Assembly: GCA_905372275.1 (NCBI GenBank)
Contig: CAJPON010000002.1
Location: forward strand, 49,674-113,673
From: Candidatus Saccharimonadota bacterium
GTDB taxonomy: Bacteria > Patescibacteriota > Saccharimonadia > Saccharimonadales > Saccharimonadaceae
DNA length: 64,000 bases
Direction of reading: 5' to 3'
The notes under the pieces are model-generated. The model saw only the letters and a program-made list of their open reading frames with translations, searched no databases and was not told where the DNA came from. A program made the translations under genes and the position numbers. This document shows, one piece after another, positions 1 to 8,000 of this stretch (position 1 is the first letter of the stretch; each line of letters begins with the position of its first letter).

Positions 1-107
1 CTGTCGTTGTAGTGTTGTCTCTGATGTTGGTGGCAATTGTAGCTGGTTGGTTGCCGAGCCGCAAGGCGGCAAAACTTGACCCGATTGAGGCGCTGCGAAC
101 AGAATAA
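1..107 (+). CDS. ABC transporter permease, C-terminal end (partial)
   Basis: The reading frame starting at base 3 runs open from the window edge to TAA at 105-107. The roughly 34 visible residues are a hydrophobic helix followed by PSRKAAKLDPIEALR, the characteristic C-terminus of FtsX/MacB-type ABC permeases (last membrane helix, then a short cytoplasmic tail). The rest of the gene, and probably its ATPase, lie upstream of the window. The family call rests on this tail only; the substrate cannot be told. Confidence 0.75.
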   Translation, partial: VVVVLSLMLVAIVAGWLPSRKAAKLDPIEALRTE

Positions 108-173
108 CTTATAAAAAATAGTTCTTTGCGGACACGTTGGGCGGTCTGTGTGGCGTACGGTACCGCTAGATGA

Positions 174-179
174 TATACT
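174..179 (+). promoter_or_regulatory. -10 box of serS (leaderless)
   Basis: TATACT ends 7 nt before the serS ATG, so the predicted transcription start falls on the start codon. No Shine-Dalgarno site lies in between. Confidence 0.6.
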
Positions 180-185
180 AATATT

Positions 186-1433
186 ATGCTAGATATTCGC
201 TACATTCGAGAAAACGCCGATCGCGTGCAAGAATCGGCAAAAAATAAAGGCTACAATGACGTATCGATTGCTCATTTGCTAGACACTGACGAGCAACGAC
301 GGCAATTGCAGCAGCAGGTTGATGAATTGCGCACGCAGCGCAATGAAATTGCTAGCCAGATGAAGGGTGGCAAGCCAGCGCCAGAATTAGTCGAAAAAGG
401 CCGGTCGCTGAAGGGAAAACTAGCAGAATTAGAAAGCGAATTGCATGATGTTGACGCTGATTTTCAAGCGCAGATGGACGCGGTGCCTAATATAACGCTT
501 GATGACGTGCCGCTTGGCGGTGAGTCGGATAGCGTGGAAATTAAAGAGTGGGGTGATAAGCGCCAATCTGCCGAGGATCATTTAGATTTTGCAACTGGCC
601 GCGGTTGGCTTGATTTTGAGCGCGGCGCCAAGGTAGCCGGCACGAAATTTTACTATATCAAGGGCGATTTGATGCTGCTAGAGAACGCGATTTATCAGTA
701 TGCGCTGAATTTGTTGATTTCTAAAGGATTTACTCCGATGACAGTGCCGCATATGGTGTCGGGCCGGGTAGCTCGTGGTTCGGGATTTGCTCCTAAAAGC
801 CACAAAGAAAGTAACGAGTATTTTATAGATGGCGAAGACACGATGCTAATTGGTACGGCTGAAGCGCCACTGACTGGCTTTCATGCCGATGAAATCATCG
901 ATGAGAAAAAACTGCCGCTGCTCTATGCTGGCTATAGTCCTTGCTATCGTAAGGAAGCGGGTGCAGCTGGTAAGTTTAGCCGCGGACTGTTCCGCGTGCA
1001 CCAGTTCAATAAGCTGGAAATGTATATTTTCTGTACGCCAGAACAATCAGCTCAAATGCACGAAAAGATCTTGTCGATCGAGGAAGAAATTTGGCAAAAC
1101 TTAGGCGTGCCGTACCATGTGGTGAATATTGCGGCGGGCGACCTTGGTGCGCCAGCAGCCAAAAAATATGATATTGAATACTGGTCGCCAGTTGATAATC
1201 AGTATCGTGAATTAACTAGCTGCTCGAACTGTACTGATTTTCAAGCGCGTAACCTCAATATTCGCGTGCGCCGCAGCGACGGCTCGCTGCAGGTACTGCA
1301 CACGCTTAACGGTACAGCGGTGAGCTTGGCGCGCTCGCTAGTAGCAATCATCGAGAATTACCAGACCGATGACGGTAAACTGCGCGTACCAGAGGTACTG
1401 CGGCCGTATCTAGGTAATCGCGAGGAATTGTGA
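186..1433 (+). CDS. serS: Serine--tRNA ligase
   Basis: Class II aminoacyl-tRNA synthetase charging tRNA-Ser in the cytoplasm. The 415 residues are a normal length. The N-terminal ~110 residues form the long antiparallel coiled-coil arm that grips the tRNA long arm. The catalytic core holds motif 2 (CYRKEAGAAG followed by GLFRVHQF) and motif 3 (NGTAVSLARSLVAIIENYQ) near the C-terminus. A -10 box 7 nt upstream of ATG with no ribosome-binding site suggests a leaderless transcript. The stop overlaps the pyrD start (TGATG), which suggests translational coupling. Confidence 0.97.
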   Translation: MLDIRYIRENADRVQESAKNKGYNDVSIAHLLDTDEQRRQLQQQVDELRTQRNEIASQMKGGKPAPELVEKGRSLKGKLAELESELHDVDADFQAQMDAVPNITLDDVPLGGESDSVEIKEWGDKRQSAEDHLDFATGRGWLDFERGAKVAGTKFYYIKGDLMLLENAIYQYALNLLISKGFTPMTVPHMVSGRVARGSGFAPKSHKESNEYFIDGEDTMLIGTAEAPLTGFHADEIIDEKKLPLLYAGYSPCYRKEAGAAGKFSRGLFRVHQFNKLEMYIFCTPEQSAQMHEKILSIEEEIWQNLGVPYHVVNIAAGDLGAPAAKKYDIEYWSPVDNQYRELTSCSNCTDFQARNLNIRVRRSDGSLQVLHTLNGTAVSLARSLVAIIENYQTDDGKLRVPEVLRPYLGNREEL

Positions 1434-2560
1434 TGAAGCGAGTGGTGCGCCAAGTTTCGCGCAGCGGCTATCAGAAACTTGCTAAACCGTTGCTTTTTCG
1501 ACAACATCCAGACAAAGCGCATGAGGGTATGATCAAAGCGGCGCGAGCACTGCACCGAGTGCGCGGCGAGAATATTTTGCGGGTGTGGAATTATCGCAAT
1601 TCGCGGCTCGAGCAGGAGATTTTAGGCCTAAAATTCAAAAATCCGCTAGGAATGTCAGCTGGGCTGGACAAGAACTTCGACCTGCCGCCGGTGGCTAAGC
1701 GGATTGGCTTAGGTTTCGAAATTGGCGGTTCGACTACTGCGCAGGTTTGCGCGGGTAATCCGCGGCCGTGGTTTCGCCGCTTACCGAGCGAGAAATCGAT
1801 TGTAGTTAACGTCGGCTTGGCAAATAACGGAGTCGCTCGCAATATACAGCGAATTAAGCGGTATCCGCGGCTGCTGTGGCGCGATTTCCCGTTGAGCGTG
1901 TCAGTTGCTAAAACCAATAATCCCGAGAATGTTAGCGATAGCGAAGCGATTGCTGACTATTGCCAGAGCCTGCGCCAGCTAGAGGCAGCTGGTTGCGCGC
2001 CGTTGTACGAAATCAATATTAGCTGCCCGAATACTTATGGCGGCGAGCCGTTTACGACGCCAGCGCGGCTGGATAAATTATTGACGGCGGTAGATAACTT
2101 GCGTTTAACGCGGCCAATTTTCGTTAAGATGCCGACAGATAAAAAGTGGCCGGAATTTATGAAGCTGCTAGCAGTAATTGATCGGCATGAGATTGCCGGC
2201 TTAACGATTGGTAATCTAGTCAAGGACCGCTCGGCGCTGCGTAATTCAAAATTGCTGGATAACGAGATTAGGGGAAATCTCAGCGGCCAGCCGGCGCGGG
2301 AGCTTACTACTGGCTTAATTTTTAAAACTTATGCCAAATACCGCGATCGTTTTGTGATTATCGGTGTCGGCGGCGTGTTTACTGCCGAGGATGCTTACGA
2401 GAAGATTTGTGCTGGTGCGAGCCTGGTGGCTATGGTGACGGCGCTAATGTTTGAGGGGCCGCAGGTTGTCGGCGAAATTAACGAAGGCCTGATTAAGTTG
2501 CTCGATCGCGATGGCTTTCAGGATATTACTGAGGCGATTGGTAGCGCTCACCGCGGCTAA
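1433..2560 (+). CDS. pyrD: Dihydroorotate dehydrogenase (class 2, quinone type)
   Basis: FMN enzyme of pyrimidine synthesis (dihydroorotate to orotate). Visible signatures are the N-terminal extension typical of membrane-associated class 2 enzymes, NPLGMSAGLDKNFDLP, the substrate loop NISCPNTYGG, VKMPTDKKWPEF in the lysine region, and the FMN phosphate site IGVGGVFTAEDAYEKICAGAS. ATG at 1433 is preferred because GAGGAA (1422-1427) lies 5 nt upstream; GTG at 1430 is too close to that site. The gene is coupled to serS. A lone pyrD in a reduced genome may serve salvage or redox roles; that is inference. Confidence 0.9.
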   Translation: MKRVVRQVSRSGYQKLAKPLLFRQHPDKAHEGMIKAARALHRVRGENILRVWNYRNSRLEQEILGLKFKNPLGMSAGLDKNFDLPPVAKRIGLGFEIGGSTTAQVCAGNPRPWFRRLPSEKSIVVNVGLANNGVARNIQRIKRYPRLLWRDFPLSVSVAKTNNPENVSDSEAIADYCQSLRQLEAAGCAPLYEINISCPNTYGGEPFTTPARLDKLLTAVDNLRLTRPIFVKMPTDKKWPEFMKLLAVIDRHEIAGLTIGNLVKDRSALRNSKLLDNEIRGNLSGQPARELTTGLIFKTYAKYRDRFVIIGVGGVFTAEDAYEKICAGASLVAMVTALMFEGPQVVGEINEGLIKLLDRDGFQDITEAIGSAHRG

Positions 2561-2564
2561 ATGC

Positions 2565-2570
2565 TATAAT
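2565..2570 (+). promoter_or_regulatory. -10 box of hpf
   Basis: TATAAT 35 nt upstream of the hpf GTG. The predicted leader is about 28 nt and carries AAAGGGG at 2594-2600 as ribosome-binding site, so this is a leadered gene. Confidence 0.55.
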
Positions 2571-2605
2571 TAAAATACATTATCGGTTTAACGAAAGGGG
2601 TCAAA

Positions 2606-2983
2606 GTGATTGCAGATATTGATATAACTGGCGTAGGCGGCTACGTTTTGGATGAACCGACGAAAAAATATATTAGCAAGAAAATCGGCAGATTAGATCG
2701 CTTAGTGACGCGGCATGCTCGCAAAACTATGAGTGCTTCGGTGAAGATTGAGGAAGTCAATCGCGACAACGGCAACAAATATGAAGTCGAAGTGATTATT
2801 AACGTGCCGGATCAGGTTATCAAAGCTAAAGATTCGACAATGAATGTTATGGCGGCAACTGATATAGTCGAGCGCAAGCTAGCCGGGCAGCTTCGCAAGT
2901 ACAAGCAAAATTTGTTAGCTCACGTCGGCCGGCGCGATATACTGGCGCGGTTCAAACGCGGTTTTGACCGCGAAACGCAGTAG
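2606..2983 (+). CDS. hpf: Ribosome hibernation promoting factor (short HPF/RaiA type)
   Basis: 125 residues matching the HPF/YfiA N-terminal domain: a beta-alpha-beta fold with a basic helix (KKYISKKIGRLDRLVTRHARK) that sits in the 30S decoding channel and blocks tRNA and mRNA. The C-terminal dimerisation domain of long HPF is absent; the tail instead ends in a short basic stretch. GTG start, chosen for the strong AAAGGGG site 5 nt upstream. Transcription ends at the hairpin 3004-3045, which also holds the secA -10 box. Confidence 0.88.
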   Translation: MIADIDITGVGGYVLDEPTKKYISKKIGRLDRLVTRHARKTMSASVKIEEVNRDNGNKYEVEVIINVPDQVIKAKDSTMNVMAATDIVERKLAGQLRKYKQNLLAHVGRRDILARFKRGFDRETQ

Positions 2984-3003
2984 CGATTTAGTAGCAGCCT
3001 CTT

Positions 3004-3045
3004 CCAAAACTCCCCGAAAACAGTTATAATTAGGGGAGTTTTTGG
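3004..3045 (+). terminator. Hairpin terminator after hpf with secA -10 box in its loop
   Basis: Arms CCAAAACTCCCC (3004-3015) and GGGGAGTTTTTGG (3033-3045) pair with a one-base bulge; the right arm holds a T-run. The loop contains TATAAT (3025-3030), the only candidate -10 box before secA. The predicted secA start point (~3037) lies inside the right arm, so termination and initiation overlap in the same ~40 bp. Confidence 0.65.
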
Positions 3046-3077
3046 AAAATACCTGAAAGTGAGGGAAATTTGACGTT

Positions 3078-5711
3078 ATGGCGATAACACAACAGAAGGT
3101 GCTGACGAAGGTTTTCGGTGACCCGCAGAAGCGGATTTTGCGGCGTTTACAAAAGAAAGTCGACGAAATTAATGCGCTTGGTCCGAAATACAAGAAACTA
3201 TCTGACAAGGAATTGGCTGGCCAAACCGATGTTCTGCGCAAACGTTTGCAGAAGAAATCTGTGACGCTTGATACGATTTTGCCAGACGCTTTTGCGGTGG
3301 TGCGCGAGATGGCTGATCGGACAATCGGCGAGCGCCATTACGATGTGCAGCTGATTGGTTCGATGGTGCTACACGAAGGTAGCGTGGCCGAGCTGAAAAC
3401 TGGCGAGGGCAAGACCTTGATGTCGACGTTAGCAGCCTACTTAAATGCGCTTGAAGGTAAAGGCGTACATGTTGTGACTGTCAATGATTATCTAGCGCAG
3501 CGCGATGCTGGCTGGATGGGGCAAATTTATAATGCGTTAGGTTTATCGACCGGCGTGATCATCAATGAGACTTCATTCTTATACGACGAAAATTATAACA
3601 ACGAGGCGCATACTGATCCGCGCATGAAGAAGCTTCGTCCGTGCACCCGTAAAGAAGCTTACCAGGCAGATATTACCTATGGTACTAATAATGAATTCGG
3701 CTTTGATTATTTGCGCGACAACATGGTTAACGATATCGAGCTGGTGCGCCAGCGCGATTTGAATTTTGCGATTGTCGATGAGGTGGACTCGATTTTAATC
3801 GATGAGGCGCGGACGCCGCTAATTATTAGTGCGCCGGCCGCTGAAAATCCTGATAGCTATTATCAATTTGCCAAGATTGCGGCGAAGTTGACGCCAGAAG
3901 ATTATACCTTGGAAGAGAAGCGCAAGCAGGTTGCTCTTACTGACGAAGGCGTCGAGAAGGTTCAAAAAATGCTGGGTATAAAAAACTTATACACGCCAGA
4001 GTATGTGCGAAGCGTCTACCACATGGATCAAGCCTTGCGGGCTCAGACATTATTCAAGCGTGACAAGGATTACGTGGTGACGAATGACGGCGAGGTGATA
4101 ATCGTTGACGAGCACACTGGTCGGCTCAAGCAAGGCAACCGTTATAGCGAAGGCTTGCACCAGGCGATTGAAGCCAAAGAAGGCGTACCAGTGCTGCAGG
4201 AAAGCATGACGCTGGCGACAATTTCTTTCCAGAATTACTTCCGTTTGTACAAAAAGCTTAGCGGCATGACTGGTACTGCTTTCACTGAGGCTGAAGAGTT
4301 TCAACAAATTTATTCGCTTGACGTAGTGGTGGTGCCGCCGAACAAGCCAATTACTCGCCAGGACCATCAGGACTTGATCTACAAGACCGAGAAAGGCAAA
4401 CTGAAAGCAGTAGCTCAAGCGATCAAAGAGTATCACGATGAAGGCCGTCCGGTGTTGGTTGGCTCCGGTTCAATCGCTAAAAACGAAATGATCGCCAAAT
4501 ATTTGGATAGCGAAGGTATTAAGTACGAAATTCTAAATGCCAAGAACAACGAGCGCGAAGCAGAGATTATCTCGCATGCTGGCGAAAAGGGAGCGATTAC
4601 TTTAGCGACTAACATTGCTGGCCGCGGTACCGACATCAAACTCGGGCCGGGCGTCAAAGAACTGGGTGGTCTAGTGGTCATTGGTTCAGAGCGCCACGAA
4701 TCGCGCCGTATCGATAACCAGCTGCGCGGCCGCGGCGGCCGCCAAGGCGACCCAGGCGACACGCAGTTTTACGTTTCGACCGAGGACGATTTGATGCGTA
4801 TCTTTCAGGGCGAGCGGATTGCTAATGTGCTGGAACGCCTAGGTGTCGATGAAGAAACGGCAATCCAGAATCGTGCCGTCAGCAAGACATTGGAAGCAGC
4901 GCAGAAGCGAGTCGAAGGCTATAACTTTGATACGCGCAAAAATGTTGTTCAGTACGATAATGTTATTAACCGCCATCGCAAAGTTGTCTACACGGTGCGC
5001 CGCAAAATCCTCGAAGGCGATAATATCAAACCAGAAATTCAGCGTTTGCTACGGGCGATGGTTAATAAATTAACAGAGGTGCCGGCCAAGAATAATCCAA
5101 AATTTGTCGAAGAATTTGCAGAGATTATCCCGCTAGAGACCGACGAAATTGAAAAAATTGGCGCGATCAAAAAAGATAGTCAGCGCCGCGATAAGGCGTT
5201 AGCTGCTGCACAAAAAATGTATACAGCCAAAGAAAGAGAGCTCGGCGACGATCTAATCCGCGGGGTTGAGCGCGAAGTTTATCTGCAAGTACTTGATACG
5301 CTGTGGATGCAGCACCTCGAGAACATGCAGCATTTGCGCGAAGGTATTCACTGGCGCAGCGTCGGCCAGCGCGACCCGCTGGTTGAATACCGCAGTGAGT
5401 CGCAGAAGCTGTTTGATAGCTTACAAGCGACATTGCGCGAGGAAGTCTTGCGTGCTATTTATCATGTGCGCGCCACCGACGCTATTAGCCGCGAATCAAT
5501 TGACGATGATCACCAAACGGAATTGACAAAGCTTGCTGAGACCTCGGTCGAGCATGGCGTCAACGAAATCACCGGCGGCGAAGAGAATCGCGATCACGAT
5601 TTCGGCGGTTCAATAAAAAGAGCCGCCTCGACCGCCGAAACTAATCATAGGCGCAACGTTGCCCGTAAAAAGAAAAAGGCCAAGCGCCAGAATCGAAAAA
5701 AGAGCCGCTAG
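3078..5711 (+). CDS. secA: Preprotein translocase ATPase SecA
   Basis: Motor ATPase that drives unfolded preproteins through SecYEG. 877 residues; Walker A is in ELKTGEGKTLMSTLAAYLNAL (about residue 105), the DEAD-type Walker B is VDEVDSILIDEARTPLIIS, followed by the preprotein cross-linking domain, NBD2 with the GRGTDIKLG and QLRGRGGRQGDPG motifs, and the helical scaffold domain. The usual C-terminal zinc-binding CxC motif is missing; the protein ends in a Lys/Arg-rich tail (KKKKAKRQNRKKSR) instead. Ribosome-binding site GTGAGGG just upstream. The stop is directly followed by the next ATG. Confidence 0.98.
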   Translation: MAITQQKVLTKVFGDPQKRILRRLQKKVDEINALGPKYKKLSDKELAGQTDVLRKRLQKKSVTLDTILPDAFAVVREMADRTIGERHYDVQLIGSMVLHEGSVAELKTGEGKTLMSTLAAYLNALEGKGVHVVTVNDYLAQRDAGWMGQIYNALGLSTGVIINETSFLYDENYNNEAHTDPRMKKLRPCTRKEAYQADITYGTNNEFGFDYLRDNMVNDIELVRQRDLNFAIVDEVDSILIDEARTPLIISAPAAENPDSYYQFAKIAAKLTPEDYTLEEKRKQVALTDEGVEKVQKMLGIKNLYTPEYVRSVYHMDQALRAQTLFKRDKDYVVTNDGEVIIVDEHTGRLKQGNRYSEGLHQAIEAKEGVPVLQESMTLATISFQNYFRLYKKLSGMTGTAFTEAEEFQQIYSLDVVVVPPNKPITRQDHQDLIYKTEKGKLKAVAQAIKEYHDEGRPVLVGSGSIAKNEMIAKYLDSEGIKYEILNAKNNEREAEIISHAGEKGAITLATNIAGRGTDIKLGPGVKELGGLVVIGSERHESRRIDNQLRGRGGRQGDPGDTQFYVSTEDDLMRIFQGERIANVLERLGVDEETAIQNRAVSKTLEAAQKRVEGYNFDTRKNVVQYDNVINRHRKVVYTVRRKILEGDNIKPEIQRLLRAMVNKLTEVPAKNNPKFVEEFAEIIPLETDEIEKIGAIKKDSQRRDKALAAAQKMYTAKERELGDDLIRGVEREVYLQVLDTLWMQHLENMQHLREGIHWRSVGQRDPLVEYRSESQKLFDSLQATLREEVLRAIYHVRATDAISRESIDDDHQTELTKLAETSVEHGVNEITGGEENRDHDFGGSIKRAASTAETNHRRNVARKKKKAKRQNRKKSR

Positions 5712-6989
5712 ATGAAACACACAGTAAAAGAAGTACGGCTCGACAATGGTTCGCGTGGGCTGCTTATTGACGTGCCTGGCGCGACGGTGATGAGCTTCCA
5801 GTTTCAATTTCGCGCTGGCAACCGCTATGTTGGACGCAAAAATATTTATGAAACCGCTCATGTGATGGAGCATATGTCGTTTGGTGCAAACGCTAAGTTT
5901 CCAAGCGAGCATGCTTACGAAGCAGAATTCACCAAAAATGGCGCGTACCATAATGCATGGACAAGCGACTTATCAATGGTGTATGTGGCTGACTGCGCTG
6001 ATTTCGAATGGGATAGAATTCTTGAATTGCAGCAAGTGGCGATTTGCCAGCCGCACTTTCAGCAAGAATCGCTAGAGGCCGAAAAGGGCAATGTCCGCAG
6101 CGAACTAACGGGATATTTGAACAATCACGGCCGCGTGCTCTGGCCGAAAGTCCAGCAGCTGCTGGGCGAGGATGTTTATACCTTTTGGCAGCGTTTGCGA
6201 ACGATTGATAATATCAAGCTCGAGGATATTCAGCGTCATCATCGCAAAACCCACACTTCCGACAATATGCGTTTTGTGATTGCGGGCAAGCTCGACGGCC
6301 GGCGCGAGCAGATTAAAAGTATGCTTGAGGGCTGGGAATTGCCGCGCGGCGAACGTTTCACAGTGCCGCGTGATGTTTTGAAAAAGGCCGCTCCGACCCT
6401 TATCAAGCGTAAAGAAGCGACTAATCTGACCTTTGGTTGGAGCATGTCGCTGCCGCGCGAAATCAATGACGCCGAACTAGAGGCAATGTCGTGCTTGAAT
6501 CATATCTTGACCGGAACGATGCACTCGCGTATCTTCGGTGCCGCTCGCAAAAAGGGTTTGGCGTACGGTATGTTTAGCGAAGCGAGCGCTGGCTTTTATG
6601 ATAGTAGCTGGGATTTTGGCGGGCAGGTCAATGTCGAGACGGCGGATAAGCTCTTTGATATCATTGCTAGCGAAGTGCGAGCGGTGCTTGATGGGAAAAT
6701 TAGCGAAGAAGAACTGGCGGCGGCGCAGTCCTACGCGCTAGGGCGTCACCAGATGGGGGCGCAGACGGTCGCACAGATTAGCAATTTCTATAGCGGGCGC
6801 TATTTCGGCGATGGTTTTGTCAAGGATTATGAGCGCGTGCCCGAGGCAATCCGCAATATCACTCGCGAGCGCATGATTGCAACGGCGCGCGAATTCATCG
6901 GCGCGAATACTTGGGTGCTGGCTGGCGTCAGCGCTAGCGATCAGAAATCGCTGACGCGGCTAAATGATAAGCTAGAAAAGCTGTTTTAG
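5712..6989 (+). CDS. M16 family zinc metallopeptidase
   Basis: Inverted zinc-binding motif HVMEH (in ETAHVMEHMSFG, about residue 50), the hallmark of M16 (pitrilysin/processing peptidase) enzymes, followed by a second M16-like domain. 425 residues is the size of one half of a pitrilysin or of a PqqL/YmxG-type subunit, so it probably works as a dimer. ATG starts on the base after the secA stop, so the two genes are translationally coupled; the product may handle exported or signal peptides, which is inference from context. Transcription ends at the perfect hairpin 7009-7049. Confidence 0.85.
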   Translation: MKHTVKEVRLDNGSRGLLIDVPGATVMSFQFQFRAGNRYVGRKNIYETAHVMEHMSFGANAKFPSEHAYEAEFTKNGAYHNAWTSDLSMVYVADCADFEWDRILELQQVAICQPHFQQESLEAEKGNVRSELTGYLNNHGRVLWPKVQQLLGEDVYTFWQRLRTIDNIKLEDIQRHHRKTHTSDNMRFVIAGKLDGRREQIKSMLEGWELPRGERFTVPRDVLKKAAPTLIKRKEATNLTFGWSMSLPREINDAELEAMSCLNHILTGTMHSRIFGAARKKGLAYGMFSEASAGFYDSSWDFGGQVNVETADKLFDIIASEVRAVLDGKISEEELAAAQSYALGRHQMGAQTVAQISNFYSGRYFGDGFVKDYERVPEAIRNITRERMIATAREFIGANTWVLAGVSASDQKSLTRLNDKLEKLF

Positions 6990-7008
6990 AATAATAATTT
7001 CAATCAAA

Positions 7009-7049
7009 AGTAAAATGCTCCGCCGCCGACCCAGCGGAGCATTTTACTT
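7009..7049. terminator. Bidirectional terminator between convergent genes
   Basis: Near-perfect inverted repeat with about 16-bp arms (AAGTAAAATGCTCCGC at 7009-7024 and its complement at 7034-7049), with A-rich left and T-rich right flanks. It serves the M16 gene on + and the membrane-protein gene on -. Confidence 0.85.
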
Positions 7050-7051
7050 GC

Positions 7052-7834
7052 TCAACGTTGGGCGGGCGACGGAGTTGGCGTCTCCGTCTCCGTCTCTGTG
7101 GCGCTACCAGCGGAGCCGAGGATCTGGTTATACTCGTCTCTCGTGACACTAATCGTCACGAACTTGCCAGGGTTACTGGCAAGCGCCTTCTGCATGAGGC
7201 CTGACAATCCCTCGTCACCTATTGTCGAGGTGACGAGGGTATTTTCGACGGTTGGGCACTCTCTCAGCCACCAACCCCACTGGATACTGGGGTGGCAGTC
7301 ACCGAGGGTGTCCTTGGCAACATACCCCTCGGCACCTGGGAGATCAGTGAGGTTTATCACCATCGACGACATTTCGCCGTCGCCGATGATGTTAAACCTG
7401 ATGACTGACAGGGGAATCTCCAGCACTTCGTGAGTGCCGTCCCCGTGCCGATAATCAACCAAAATACTGGCGCCTGCCTGCATCTTGGTATAGGCACTAA
7501 TAGAAAAAATACCGCCACTAACGGAAGTTTCCCCTGTGGCAGAAATCGAGCGAGCGCCGATTTCCAGTGGGTACTCAGATCCGCTGGAAAACTCGTGCAG
7601 CGCCGCTGCCTCTGTAAAACTTGCTACCCTCTCTTTGTTTGAGGGCATCAATTGGTATATTGTCATATTGACGATTGCATACATCGCAATCATTATCACT
7701 AAGGTCAGAACTATGATAGCACTGACCTTCATCTTGTTTTTGAATGCGTCATCAATCAGACATGCCAGTATACCACCGGCCATAAAGCCTGCAATCGTAG
7801 CGATTACAGCCCAAAAAAGCAGAAACAACCCCAT
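7052..7834 (-). CDS. Hypothetical membrane protein, two N-terminal helices
   Basis: No family recognised. From ATG at 7834 (GGAG about 11 nt upstream; a TTG at 7855 is the alternative start) the protein has two hydrophobic helices in its first ~60 residues (GLFLLFWAVIATIAGFMAGG and a second at about 36-56), then a ~180-residue soluble part and a low-complexity TETETETPTPSPAQR end. Synonymous codon choice is richer in C-ending codons than in neighbouring genes, similar to the gene at 62743-63210, which hints at foreign origin or a different expression class. A -10 box lies at 7915-7920 on the - strand. Confidence 0.7.
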   Translation of the reverse strand: MGLFLLFWAVIATIAGFMAGGILACLIDDAFKNKMKVSAIIVLTLVIMIAMYAIVNMTIYQLMPSNKERVASFTEAAALHEFSSGSEYPLEIGARSISATGETSVSGGIFSISAYTKMQAGASILVDYRHGDGTHEVLEIPLSVIRFNIIGDGEMSSMVINLTDLPGAEGYVAKDTLGDCHPSIQWGWWLRECPTVENTLVTSTIGDEGLSGLMQKALASNPGKFVTISVTRDEYNQILGSAGSATETETETPTPSPAQR

Positions 7835-7910
7835 GAGGTGGCACGCTCCTATCAAGTAGGAATAAAAAACGGAAACGTTCTACCTCTCGCTGGTCGGAGC
7901 GAAAGATTAC

Positions 7911-7920
7911 TATAATTATA
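7911..7920. promoter_or_regulatory. Palindromic -10 box TATAATTATA
   Basis: Perfect 10-bp palindrome that reads TATAAT on both strands. On - it can serve the membrane-protein gene with a ~70 nt leader; on + it points to murD, which has a nearer box at 7988. Confidence 0.4.
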
Positions 7921-7987
7921 TCAATAAACAATCTTGTTACCAAGCTAAAGCATAAAGTATTGATATTATAGCGATGAAGGCGCGTGC

Positions 7988-7993
7988 TATAAT
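7988..7993 (+). promoter_or_regulatory. -10 box of murD (leaderless)
   Basis: TATAAT ends 8 nt before ATG at 8001. This decides the start: an in-frame ATG at 7974 would lie upstream of the promoter. Confidence 0.65.
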
Positions 7994-8000
7994 AGTCGTT

